Source: an uncultured Eubacteriales bacterium
GTDB lineage: Bacteria; Bacillota; Clostridia; Oscillospirales; Oscillospiraceae
NCBI GenBank assembly: GCA_900546255.1
Contig: URCB01000018.1
Coordinates: forward strand, 1 to 34,889
Reading direction: 5' to 3'
DNA: 34,889 bases
Position numbers and translations under genes: made by a program. Positions 1 to 7,498 of the stretch are shown here, piece by piece. Under the pieces are notes generated by a model. The model was not told the DNA's origin. It did not search any database and saw only the letters and a list, made by a program, of their open reading frames with translations. Each line of letters begins with the position of its first letter. The stretch's first letter is position 1.

Positions 1-50
1 GGCGACCACCGAGATCTACACTCTTTCCCTACACGACGCTCTTCCGATCT
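1..50. other. Illumina TruSeq P5 adapter contamination
   Basis: Bases 1-50 match the Illumina universal P5/Read 1 adapter lacking its first 8 bases and ending in the familiar CGCTCTTCCGATCT. The sequence is not genomic. Read on the minus strand it extends the nrdD frame with spurious residues (RSEERRVGKEC and onward). Genomic sequence starts at 51. Any protein prediction crossing position 50 is an artefact. Confidence 0.98.
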
Positions 51-1886
51 CAGGGAGAAATTCAGGTTGCGCTTCTTGCTCTCCTCGTCCATCCGGGCCC
101 GCATGTGGCCGATGATCTCCAGCCCCAGCACCCGGGCCCGCTCGCTCTCCCCGTGGTGCTCGCCGATGAGGACCTTCAGCGTCTCCGCCAGGCCGATGAA
201 CCCCACAGACAGGGTGCCGTGCTTCAGGACTTCCCGGACCTCGTCGTCCCAGTCCAGCTTGTCCGAGTCGATCCACACCCCTTGCCCCATGAGGAAGGGG
301 GCGTTCTTCACTTTCTTCCGGCACTGGAACTCAAACCGCTCCAGCAGCTGGTCCACGCACAGGTCAATCATATGGTCCAGGCTTTCAAAGAAGGCGTTCA
401 AATCCCCCTTGGCCTTGATGCCCAACCGGGGCAGGTTGATGGTGGTGAAGGAGAGGTTTCCCCGGCCGTTGCAGATCTCCCGGTCCGGGTCCACCACATT
501 GCCGATGACCCGGGTGCGGCAGCCCATGTAGGCGATCTCGGTCTCCGGGTGGCCCTCCTTGTAGTACTGCAGGTTGAAGGGGGCGTCGATAAAGGAGAAG
601 TTGGGGAACAGCCGCTTGGCCGAGCACCGGATGGCCAGCTGGAAGAGGTCATAGTTGGGCTCCCCGGGGTTGTAGTTGACCCCTTCCTTCACCCGGAAGA
701 TCTGGATGGGGAAGATGGGGGTCTCCCCGTTGCCCAGGCCGGCCTCGGTGGCCAGCAGGACGTTCTTCATGGCCATCCGCCCCTCGGGGGTGGTGTCCAT
801 ACCGTAGTTGATGGAGGAGAAGGGGGTCTGGGCCCCGGCCCGGGAGTGCATGGTGTTCAGGTTGTGAATGAGGGCCTCCATGGCCTGGTAGGTGGCCCGG
901 TCGGTCTCCTTACAGGCCCGGGTGTGGGCAAACTTCTGGCACTTGCGCATCTCCGCCTCGTCCTGGCTGTAGTGCTCCAGCAGGAAGGGGAGTTCTGCCT
1001 CAAAGTAGGCCTCGCAGTCCTCCAGTTTGGGGTACAGGCCGGTCTCGGCCTCGATCTTCTGGAGGTTTGCCTTGATGGCGCTCTCGGGGTCGCTCTCCCC
1101 CTCCAGCAGCATCACGGCCCGGGCCAGGTTCTGGCGGTAGATCCGCTTGAAGGTCTTCCGCACTCCGATGGCCATGGCGTAGTCGAAGTTCACGATGGAC
1201 TGCCCGCCATGCTGGTCGTTCTGGTTGGACTGGATGGCAATGCAGGCCAAGGCGGTGTAGGAAGCGATGTCATTGGGCTCCCGCAGGGTGCCGTGGCCGG
1301 TGGAAAAGCCCCCGTCAAAGAGCTTGATCAGGTCGATCTGGGTGCAGGTGGTGGTGCCCATGGGGGCAAAGTCCATGTCGTGGATATGGATGTCCCCGCT
1401 GGCGTGGGCCCGGGCATGCTCGGGCTTCATGACGAACATCTGGTAGAACTGCTTGGACCCCTCGCTGCCATACTTGAGCATGGTGCCCATGGCGGTGTCC
1501 CCGTCGATGTTGGCGTTCTCCCGCTTGATGTCGCTGTCCTTGGCGGAGGAGAAGGTGATGTCCTCATAGATCTTCATGAGGCGGGTGTTCATCTCCCGGG
1601 CCCGGCTGCGCTCAGAGCGGTAGAGGATATAGGCCTTGGCGGTCTGGACATAGCCGTTGTCCATCAGCACCCGCTCCACGATGTCCTGGATGTGCTCCAC
1701 CTCGGGGCAATCCTTCCCCTCCACCTCCAGCACAGAGGCCACCTCATGGGCCAGCTTGGCAGCAGTCTCCTCGTACCCGGGCTTATAGGTGGCCGCAAAG
1801 GCCTTGTTGATGGCATCCGCGATCTTATTTTCATGGAAGGGGACCACTCTTCCGTCCCGTTTCCGAATCTGCTGCACGATGGTCAT
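51..1886 (-). CDS. nrdD: Anaerobic (class III) ribonucleoside-triphosphate reductase, 3' end missing
   Basis: This oxygen-sensitive glycyl-radical enzyme reduces NTPs to dNTPs in the cytoplasm. The frame begins at the ATG at 1884-1886 with AGGAG nine bases upstream (1896-1900). It reads MTIVQQIRKRDGRVVPFHEN, a typical N-terminal ATP-cone (about residues 1-90). Class III core segments follow: DIHIHDMDFAPMGTTTCTQ, a QSNQNDQHGGQS stretch, and PFSSINYGMDT. There are 612 genomic codons before the frame enters the adapter. The family is usually about 700 residues, so roughly the last 100 are absent, including the glycyl-radical loop and the C-terminal Cys zinc site. The gene is probably intact in the organism. 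The activase gene nrdG usually follows and would lie beyond the edge. All other long frames here are antisense shadows. Confidence 0.96.
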
Positions 1887-1921
1887 AGAGCGACTCTCCT
1901 TCGCTGAAAAGATTTCACATG

Positions 1922-1969
1922 ATGTCACATCTTGTACTTATTACAAAACGGTAACACATCATCTTGTGC
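1922..1969 (-). promoter_or_regulatory. Probable tandem NrdR boxes upstream of nrdD
   Basis: The segment at 1954-1969 (ACACATCATCTTGTGC) agrees with the NrdR-box consensus ACACWATATATWGTGT at 12 of 16 positions. A weaker copy at 1922-1937 shares the core ATCTTGT exactly 32 bp away, the usual centre spacing of paired NrdR boxes (about three helical turns). Both lie between the -10 element and the nrdD start, so repression would act downstream of the transcription start. The match and spacing are seen; NrdR binding is inferred. Confidence 0.55.
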
Positions 1970-1990
1970 CCCTTTGGGGACAACATCCAC

Positions 1991-2019
1991 ATTATAGTCT
2001 TGCCGTCCTCTGCCGTCAA
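1991..2019 (-). promoter_or_regulatory. Sigma-A promoter of nrdD
   Basis: On the minus strand TTGACG (2014-2019) is followed by a 17-bp spacer and a perfect TATAAT (1991-1996). This places the start near 1984 and gives a leader of about 100 nt that carries the putative NrdR boxes. Confidence 0.85.
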
Positions 2020-2096
2020 GACTTCGACAGGTAAATTATTGCACAAAGTTTGGGGGCCGGTCTGTGACTTGGGCACCAGAACTTGTGTCTCTTTCC

Positions 2097-2143
2097 ATGG
2101 TCACGCCCCCATCCCCCCTTTGGGGGGATGGGGGCGTGACCAT
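2097..2143. terminator. 22-bp perfect hairpin at the end of the phage operon
   Basis: The arms 2097-2118 and 2122-2143 are perfectly complementary (22 bp, very GC-rich) around a TTT loop. The hairpin begins on the last base of the stop codon of the final phage gene. Neither side has a T-run, so it is not a canonical intrinsic terminator. It could stabilise the 3' end, block readthrough into the nrdD promoter region, or be a repeat element. Confidence 0.6.
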
Positions 2144-2622
2144 CACTCTGCCTCCCCGAACTGGTACTCCACCTGTACGTGGCAGGGCAGGATGTCCTCC
2201 ACCCTGGCCTGGATCTGGGCAAACCCGGCGGGGATTCCCGCAGCCTGGGGGAAGATCACCTTCAGCTTCAAGGGATCCCCCGTCTCCTCCACCCGGGCGG
2301 GCAGGCCGCAGCCCCGAAGGGTGTCGTTCATGGCCGCCAGGGTGAAGCTGCCTCCGCCAATCCGCAGCAGGGCAGCGGCGGTGGCCCGCAGGTCCTCCAC
2401 AGACGCCTCCCCCCGCTCCCGGCCCAGGAGGGACAAAATCCGGTCCAGCCCCTCTCCCTGGGCGGTGGTCAGGTGCATCTCCTGCTGGGTGTCCGCCAGT
2501 TCCTCCGCCACCTGGTCCAGGGTCGCCCCCTGGCTCTGCAGCTCCCCCCACTGGAAGGTCCCCTCCCACCGGTAGACCCCCAGAGGGGCCAGCAGGTCTC
2601 GCAGTTGCTGTGCGTGTCCCAT
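2143..2622 (-). CDS. XkdU-like (DUF2313) baseplate/tail protein
   Basis: This 159-aa protein (MGHAQQLRDLLAPLGVYRWE...) sits directly after the baseplate J gene, one base from its stop. The size, the N-terminal LRDLLAPLGVY motif and the position match XkdU/YmfQ-like proteins of PBSX-type and Mu-like phages, which sit at the baseplate periphery and normally connect to fibres. The ATG at 2622 is in the right place; the frame extends further upstream but only inside gene J. In related phages a tail-fibre gene (xkdV-like) follows; here the next features are a hairpin and the convergent-free nrdD promoter region. It is the last gene of the structural operon. Confidence 0.75.
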   Translation of the reverse strand: MGHAQQLRDLLAPLGVYRWEGTFQWGELQSQGATLDQVAEELADTQQEMHLTTAQGEGLDRILSLLGRERGEASVEDLRATAAALLRIGGGSFTLAAMNDTLRGCGLPARVEETGDPLKLKVIFPQAAGIPAGFAQIQARVEDILPCHVQVEYQFGEAE

Positions 2623-2623
2623 C

Positions 2624-3676
2624 TCACATCTCCTCCACCGAGAGGGTCCCCAGCACCGGCAGCTCGTCCTCGTCGATGGACACGTCGTCGGAGGGGCCCT
2701 CAATGGCATAGTTGGCCACCCCCTCCACCTGGAAGAGGCGCTGGCCGATCTTGGCCAGCAGCACGTCCTGGCCCAGCATGGTCCCGTCAAACCAGGTCTC
2801 CATGGCCTCCTCCACCCGGGCCAGCACCGGCCCCGGCAGCAGCCCCGCCTGGGGCTGCACCGACAGCACCAGGTTCACCGTCACCGCCGTGGGGGCCCGG
2901 ACCTGGAGGTCCACGGCGATCTCCCGCTGGGCCTCTAGGACGGCCTGGACCTGGTCCACCAGGTCCTCCCCCGGCAGGCCGTTGGGCCCGGTGACCACCA
3001 CGTCCACCGTGCCCAGCCCCCGGGCCTTGGGCAGGACGGTCACCGCCGTCACCCCCTCCACCCCCAGGGCCTGCTGGGCATAGTAGGCCTTGTTGGCCCC
3101 GTTGGGCAGCTGGCGGTAGGTGGCCAGGACCCGCGCCCGCAGGGCCTCGTCCCCCTCCTCTTCCCGGCCGCCGGTGAAGGGGACCGGGTTGGTGCAGGCG
3201 GCAATGCCCACCGGCGCCACCGACATGGTCTGCACCGTCCCCGCAGGCACGTCCCCCCCGGGGCCGGGCTCCACCGCCTGGGCAGGGAGGTCCACCTGGG
3301 TCTGCCCGGCGGCCAGCACGCCATCCTGGGTGGTGGCAAAGGCCACCAGGCCCGCCGTCAAACACACCGTCCCCTGGGGGATGGGCAGGTCCGCCGTCCC
3401 CGCCGTCTGGACGGAGAACCGCAGGGTCCCCGCCGCCCGGCTGGCCGGCAGCCGGGTGATGCCCCGGAGAAAGGCGTGCCTGTCCAAATCCTCCCCGGTG
3501 GCGGTCTGGGGGAAACACTGCTTCCGGGTCCATGCACTCTCCAGGTACAGGCCGTAGACCTGGGCCGCCAGGGCCCGCAGCCGCACCGCCATCTCCCCGG
3601 CCCCCGCCAGTTCCATCCCCGTCTCCTGGGCAAACTGGTCGGCCATCTCGTCATAGATCGCTTCCGCTGTCTTCAT
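2624..3676 (-). CDS. Baseplate J-like protein (XkdT / gp47 family)
   Basis: A 350-aa baseplate wedge protein of contractile tails. N-terminally, MKTAEAIYDEMADQFAQETG and a GEDLDRHAFLRGITRLPASRA segment are typical of baseplate J. The middle contains GGREEEGDEALRARVLATYR, the family's characteristic conserved EgDeaLRaR block, and the C-terminal half has alternating beta segments. Family length is 340-390 residues, so it looks complete. An in-frame GTG at 3685 would add three residues, but the ATG at 3676 has the better spaced AAGGGAG site. It follows the gp25-like gene with an 18-bp gap. Confidence 0.9.
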   Translation of the reverse strand: MKTAEAIYDEMADQFAQETGMELAGAGEMAVRLRALAAQVYGLYLESAWTRKQCFPQTATGEDLDRHAFLRGITRLPASRAAGTLRFSVQTAGTADLPIPQGTVCLTAGLVAFATTQDGVLAAGQTQVDLPAQAVEPGPGGDVPAGTVQTMSVAPVGIAACTNPVPFTGGREEEGDEALRARVLATYRQLPNGANKAYYAQQALGVEGVTAVTVLPKARGLGTVDVVVTGPNGLPGEDLVDQVQAVLEAQREIAVDLQVRAPTAVTVNLVLSVQPQAGLLPGPVLARVEEAMETWFDGTMLGQDVLLAKIGQRLFQVEGVANYAIEGPSDDVSIDEDELPVLGTLSVEEM

Positions 3677-3694
3677 GTCCTTCACTCCCTTCTC

Positions 3695-4033
3695 TCACAG
3701 GGGGACCTCCGCCGTGAGGGGCGCCCCCTTCCATTTCAGTTCCACGTGGAGGCGCTGGCCCCCCTCGTCCCAGGTGGCCCCCGTCACCTGGAGGTCGGGG
3801 ACCTCCGCCAGGGCCTCGGCGGCATACCCCGCCCCCACGGTCCCCCGGGCCGCCGGCTTCTCCCGGCCCAGGAGGTAGAGCCGGCTGCCCACCTGGGGCA
3901 GCAACGGAAAGCTTCCCCGCCGGGCGGTGAGTTGGAAGAGCACCCGCTCCAGGACTTCCTCCCCGCCCCAGGCCTGGCGGAAGCCCCCCATGCCGTCGGG
4001 GCAGTAGTCCCCATTCCGCAGGAGGGCAGTCAT
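3695..4033 (-). CDS. Small baseplate protein in the XkdS/gp25 position
   Basis: A 112-aa protein starting MTALLRNGDYCPDGMGGF, with ERVLFQLTARRGSFPLLPQVGSRLY in the middle. This arrangement (an LxxRRGsfPl-like strand followed by a GSrL turn) recalls gp25/lysozyme-like wedge or XkdS proteins, which bridge the spike and baseplate J. The start overlaps the stop of the preceding gene (ATGA at 4030-4033), so translation is probably coupled. Assignment rests on the motif and gene order; sequence similarity could not be tested. Confidence 0.7.
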   Translation of the reverse strand: MTALLRNGDYCPDGMGGFRQAWGGEEVLERVLFQLTARRGSFPLLPQVGSRLYLLGREKPAARGTVGAGYAAEALAEVPDLQVTGATWDEGGQRLHVELKWKGAPLTAEVPL

Positions 4034-4404
4034 GGGACCACCTCCTGCCCGTTCACCGTGAGGGTACCGTCCACCTCCACCGGCCCCTGGAGGCGGAGTT
4101 TCCCGTCCTTCGTCAGCCGGACCCCCACCCCGGGGGCCACGGAGAGCCACACCTCACCGGGGACCGTCCCTTCTGCCTCCGGGGCGCCCACCAGGCAGGG
4201 AGATCCCTCCGGTCCGCTTTTCACCACCAGCACCGCCTGCCCCGGCTGGGGGGTCCAGTGGTAGCCCCCAGGCAGGCACACCGTCACGTTCCGCCGCTCC
4301 CCCGCCAGGGCCACCCCCACCGGGGGGCCGGCCAGGGTCACCTGCCCCAGTTCCGCCCCGGGCTCGGCCAGGGGATCGGTCTGGGACGTCTTTGCCATCC
4401 ACAT
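4030..4404 (-). CDS. Putative baseplate spike / gpV-like protein
   Basis: A 124-aa protein between the hub and the gp25-like gene. It is almost entirely beta-prone and Gly/Val/Pro-rich. One segment (YHWTPQPGQAVLVVKSG) resembles the OB-fold of small spike proteins. The C-terminus (RLTKDGKLRLQGPVEVDGTL) has the short repeating strands of a beta-helix tip. This is the position of XkdR in PBSX and of gpV in P2-like phages. The ATG at 4404 has AGGAGG seven bases upstream. It would form the membrane- or wall-piercing tip. The role is inferred from position and composition. Confidence 0.6.
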   Translation of the reverse strand: MWMAKTSQTDPLAEPGAELGQVTLAGPPVGVALAGERRNVTVCLPGGYHWTPQPGQAVLVVKSGPEGSPCLVGAPEAEGTVPGEVWLSVAPGVGVRLTKDGKLRLQGPVEVDGTLTVNGQEVVP

Positions 4405-4418
4405 ACGCTTGCCTCCTC

Positions 4419-5369
4419 TCAGAACACTGCCTGGGGGTCGGCCAGGACCAGGGTGGTCTCATAGCCCCCCTCCCCCAGACTTACCTTGCTCTCCCGCACC
4501 CGCCAGCGGCCGCCGCCCCAGCCTTCCAGGTCCACCAGGTCCCCAGGCCAGGCGGCAAAGGGCAGGGCCACCGTCACCTCCGCCGTCCGCAGTTGGGAGG
4601 CCGACCGGTCCAGCTGGAACTGGGCCTGGTACCGCCGGGCCTGGTACCCCGTCTTCCGGGGCAGCAGGAGAACCCGGCTGCACTGGCCCCCACGGGCCCG
4701 GAAGGTTTCGTTCACCACCGTCTGCCGGGTCCAGCCGGACACATCCTTCACCGTCACCTGGGACAGCACCCCGTACCGCTGGTCCCGCCGGACCACCCGG
4801 GTCACCGGGGCCCCGCCGTCCAGCACCAGGGGCGCCCCGTCCTCCCAGGGGTGGAGGGCCAGCTTCCCCGCCCGGGTAAACCGCGGCGTCACCCCGCCGT
4901 GGTACCGGGCAAAGTCGTAGACCACCTTCCAGCAGCTGCTCCCCGAGGCCACGGAGAACCCTACCGCCGCCGGCAGCGTCACCCCCCGGTCCAGGGTAAT
5001 CCCGTAAGGGCTCACATACCGGGCCAGGATGGCCTCCCAGGTGGCCAGGCCGAAGTCCGCCGCCTCGGCCTGGTTGTCCAGCAGCAGGGCCTGCATCCCC
5101 CGGCCGGAGAAGGTGGCCGTACACCCCTCCGGCCCCCAGCAGGTCTCGCACTCGTCCACCACCCCCATAAACAGGGTCTCCCCCTCCCGGGTCACCTGGA
5201 GACGGGTGAGGTCGGCCAAGATGGCCTCCTCCCCCTCTGTCCACAGGGTCTTCACCCAGAAGCTGTCGCAGGGGTCCCCCACCCCGTACTCCAGCCGCCA
5301 GGCCAGAGGGGTGGGCAGGGGATAGGTCCGGCCGTCATAACAGATTAAGGTCCACGTGGTCACAGGCAT
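4419..5369 (-). CDS. Tail/baseplate hub protein (XkdQ-like)
   Basis: A 316-aa protein with the hub signature of contractile tails. The first 90 residues contain GDPCDSFWVKTLW and a FMGVVDECE segment, as in XkdQ/gp27-like hubs (a tube-like domain recording a displacement and a rotation). A middle domain (WEAILARYVSPYGITLDRGV) follows, then a C-terminal beta domain that includes GDLVDLEGWGGGRWRVRES. It lies six bases downstream of the LysM gene, as XkdQ follows XkdP. It should form the trimeric platform between tube and spike. It is the largest tail protein in the block apart from the sheath and baseplate J, which is odd because that place normally belongs to a tape measure. Confidence 0.8.
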   Translation of the reverse strand: MPVTTWTLICYDGRTYPLPTPLAWRLEYGVGDPCDSFWVKTLWTEGEEAILADLTRLQVTREGETLFMGVVDECETCWGPEGCTATFSGRGMQALLLDNQAEAADFGLATWEAILARYVSPYGITLDRGVTLPAAVGFSVASGSSCWKVVYDFARYHGGVTPRFTRAGKLALHPWEDGAPLVLDGGAPVTRVVRRDQRYGVLSQVTVKDVSGWTRQTVVNETFRARGGQCSRVLLLPRKTGYQARRYQAQFQLDRSASQLRTAEVTVALPFAAWPGDLVDLEGWGGGRWRVRESKVSLGEGGYETTLVLADPQAVF

Positions 5370-5375
5370 CCCTCC

Positions 5376-5957
5376 TCATGGCATCATCAGCACTTGCCCC
5401 GGCTGGATCACGTTGGGGTTCTTCAGCTGGGGGTTCTTCACCAGCAGTTCCCCCAAGGTGACCCCCCAGGCCTGGGCGATGCCCCACAGGGTCTCCCCCT
5501 GGGCCACCGTGTGGGTCCGGCCCCCAGGGGCGGTCGTCCCGCCCCCGGTCTGGGGCGCGCTCCCCTCGTCAGAGGCCCCCGCCGGGGCCAAGGTGTCCCG
5601 GTAGCGGCTGTAGGTCTCCCAGAAGGTAAAGGTGTACCGCACATAGTCCTTCCGGGGCTCCTGAGTCAGGGCCAGGGCCACGAAGTAGACCTGGGCACTC
5701 TGCCACACCGGGTGGAGCAAGGTCCCCGGCCCGCCTTCGTAGAACACCGAGGCCAGGGCCCGGAAGGTGTCGTAGGCCTCCGGCCCCACAAACTCCCCCT
5801 CCCCCCGCATCACCCGGTGGGTCATCCCCAGATCCTGCATGGCGTACCGGCCAAAGGGCACCTTGTGCACCGCCACCTGCCGGTCATAGGTGATGGTGTA
5901 GGTCCTGGGGTTGTGGGGCCACACGAACCCTTTGTACTGCATGGGGCGCAGTTCCAT
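5376..5957 (-). CDS. XkdP-like tail protein with C-terminal LysM domain
   Basis: A 193-aa protein. The N-terminal domain (about 1-125: YKGFVWPHNPRTYTITYDRQV... and GEGEFVGPEAYDTFRALASVF) is the DNA-circularisation/XkdP-type domain found next to tail hubs. A Gly/Thr/Pro linker follows, then a LysM domain (about 148-193: HTVAQGETLWGIAQAWGV... and NPNVIQPGQVLMMP). LysM binds peptidoglycan, so the protein probably guides the baseplate to or through the wall. ATG codons occur at 5963 and 5957; AGGAGG abuts the first but is six bases from the second, so 5957 is chosen. In PBSX this gene directly follows the tape measure; here it follows a 160-aa protein. Confidence 0.85.
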   Translation of the reverse strand: MELRPMQYKGFVWPHNPRTYTITYDRQVAVHKVPFGRYAMQDLGMTHRVMRGEGEFVGPEAYDTFRALASVFYEGGPGTLLHPVWQSAQVYFVALALTQEPRKDYVRYTFTFWETYSRYRDTLAPAGASDEGSAPQTGGGTTAPGGRTHTVAQGETLWGIAQAWGVTLGELLVKNPQLKNPNVIQPGQVLMMP

Positions 5958-5981
5958 GCCCATCCTCCTCTCTCCACGGTC

Positions 5982-6464
5982 TCAATACAGAGGGAACCCC
6001 CGGTCATACCGCCGGGCGTCCCGCTCCACCGCCCGGTCCAGGGCGGCCCAGTCCGTCCCCCTCTCCCCAGGCACAGAGGAGGGCAGGGGAACCGTGCCCG
6101 CAGTTCCCCCGCCTGCCAGCCACCGGACGGCCTGGGCAGTCCGCGCCAGGCGGTGGGACAGTTCTCCCACCCCCTGTCCCCGGGGCCGGGGCGGGAGGCT
6201 GCCCTCCTGGACCGCCCCCGCCAGCAGGCCCGCCAAAACATTCTCCTGTCCGGCACCGGGGCCCGCCGCCGGGAGATCCCCCTGGCTCGCCTCGGACCGG
6301 GGGGCCTCCGCTCCCCCTTCCGGCAGGGGCCCGCCCTCTGTCGGTTCCGCCCGGTCTTCTCCAGAAAACCTCCGCCGCCGGGCCAAGATCGTCTGCTCCT
6401 CAGGCAGGAGGGCCTCCGTCCCGTCTTCCGTCTCCCCCACCAGGGGGGCCAAGTAGTCCCTCAC
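5982..6464 (-). CDS. Unrecognised 160-aa protein in the tape-measure position
   Basis: I do not recognise a family. The protein has an acidic N-terminus (MRDYLAPLVGETEDGTEALL), a basic RRRR patch near residue 30, a low-complexity Gly/Pro/Glu middle (about 35-110), and a C-terminus of alternating charge (DWAALDRAVERDARRYDRGF) that looks like one amphipathic helix. It overlaps the preceding gene by four bases (ATGA at 6461-6464). It occupies the slot between the tail-chaperone position and the LysM gene, where contractile-tail phages carry the tape measure, usually their longest gene. It may be the second chaperone (T-like) protein, a very short ruler, or a remnant. It has no membrane segment and no stop or frameshift scar. 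Confidence 0.75.
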   Translation of the reverse strand: MRDYLAPLVGETEDGTEALLPEEQTILARRRRFSGEDRAEPTEGGPLPEGGAEAPRSEASQGDLPAAGPGAGQENVLAGLLAGAVQEGSLPPRPRGQGVGELSHRLARTAQAVRWLAGGGTAGTVPLPSSVPGERGTDWAALDRAVERDARRYDRGFPLY

Positions 6465-7099
6465 GTCTCGGTCTCCTCCTTTAACGCCGTGAACCGGGCC
6501 CAGTCAAAGGCGGGGTTGGCCCCGCGGTCGGTCTGGCCGGCAGCCCGGCCACACACCGGGCACCGGCCCGCCTCGGCTTCCTGCCGGCAGTGGGGGCAGA
6601 GCTGGTCCAGGGCCTCCTCCCCGTCTAAGAGGAGGTTGGCCGCACACCACAGATAGTCCTCTCCGGTCATGGCCCTGGCCCGCCCCTCGGTGGGCAGGGC
6701 CCGGAACTGGCGGAGCACCCGCCACTGCAGCCGCTGCCAGGGCAAGTCGGCCAGCTGGGCCTTTAGGGCCTCCAGCCGCCCGGGTGCCAAGTCTGGCCCC
6801 AGGCCCTCCCTCTGGTTCCAGGCCGCCCACCGCCGGGCCAGGGCTTCGATCTCCTCCGGCCCATAAGCCGCCAGCACCGCCTTCCCCGAGGGGAAGGGCC
6901 GCCTCCCCTTCCGCACCCCCCGGGCCACCAGGCAGGCGTTGGCGCAGAGGGCCAGCGCCCCCTCGTCCTCCGCCAGGGCCAGAGCCTCCCGCCGGGCCTC
7001 CAGCGCCTGCTGGGCGGTAAGGGGGAGGAAGACCTCCCCCGTGGGCTGCCTGGCCCCGCCCGGGGCCGTGCGCAGCCGCAGCCAGTCTGGAATGGTCAT
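6461..7099 (-). CDS. XkdN-position tail assembly protein with zinc ribbon
   Basis: A 212-aa protein that follows the tail tube with an ATGA overlap (7096-7099). This is the slot of XkdN/gpG-like tail assembly chaperones. It is helical and Ala/Leu/Arg-rich, including an ALEARREALALAEDEGAL helix and LPWQRLQWRVLRQFRALP. Near the C-terminus it has a clear zinc ribbon, CPHC at 168-171 and CPVC at 180-183, which PBSX XkdN does not have to my knowledge. It is also longer than XkdN (about 145 aa). The next gene is in the -1 frame with a four-base overlap, compatible with a G/GT-type frameshift pair, but no clear slippery heptamer is seen. Function is assigned from position only. Confidence 0.65.
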   Translation of the reverse strand: MTIPDWLRLRTAPGGARQPTGEVFLPLTAQQALEARREALALAEDEGALALCANACLVARGVRKGRRPFPSGKAVLAAYGPEEIEALARRWAAWNQREGLGPDLAPGRLEALKAQLADLPWQRLQWRVLRQFRALPTEGRARAMTGEDYLWCAANLLLDGEEALDQLCPHCRQEAEAGRCPVCGRAAGQTDRGANPAFDWARFTALKEETET

Positions 7100-7485
7100 A
7101 GATTCGTCTCCACCCTTCTGCCGGCCACCACGGTGACCTTCTCCACCACTGCGGCCCCCAGGGTGCCGCTCTCGCCGATCTTGCTCCACTGGCACCCGCT
7201 GTAGATCACCCGGCGGTCCGGCTTGCAGATCACCAGGCTAAAATCCTCCAGGCTGTAAAAGTCGATCCCGTCGGCCAGGGCCTCGTCGGTGGCGTAGATC
7301 CGGGTGAGTTCCAGCACATGCTGGTGCTGCCCCGGAATGGTGGCCACCGGCTCACTTTCGCCAAAGGCCTCCACCGTGGTGCTGGTCTTAGTGGTCTGGG
7401 CGGTGTAGCTCTGGACCACCGCCACCTTCTTGCCGTCCACCTCCAGGTAGATGTCCCGGCTGGTGGGAATGATGGTTGCTGCCAT
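7096..7485 (-). CDS. Tail tube protein (XkdM-like)
   Basis: A 129-aa protein beginning MAATIIPTSRDIYLEVDGKKV, with an alternating beta-strand layout and FGESEPVATIPGQHQHVLEL in the centre. Size and pattern fit the Hcp-like tube subunit of PBSX-type contractile tails (XkdM, about 145 aa), which stacks as hexameric rings inside the sheath. It lies 13 bases after the sheath gene, the usual order. The ATG at 7485 is preceded by a GGAGG-type site. The frame is intact. Confidence 0.85.
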   Translation of the reverse strand: MAATIIPTSRDIYLEVDGKKVAVVQSYTAQTTKTSTTVEAFGESEPVATIPGQHQHVLELTRIYATDEALADGIDFYSLEDFSLVICKPDRRVIYSGCQWSKIGESGTLGAAVVEKVTVVAGRRVETNL

Positions 7486-7498
7486 AGATCCTCCCTCC

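Noticed and set aside
105..1907. 600-aa plus-strand open frame opposite nrdD
   Set aside because: It is a Gly/Val/Leu/His-rich antisense shadow of nrdD produced by high third-position GC. The minus frame has clear class III reductase motifs, a promoter and a ribosome site.
6461..6510. Programmed -1 frameshift joining the chaperone-position gene to the 160-aa gene
   Set aside because: The frames are arranged suitably, but the only candidate (around GTTAAAG near the stop) is not a good XXXYYYZ heptamer, and an ATGA overlap explains coupling.
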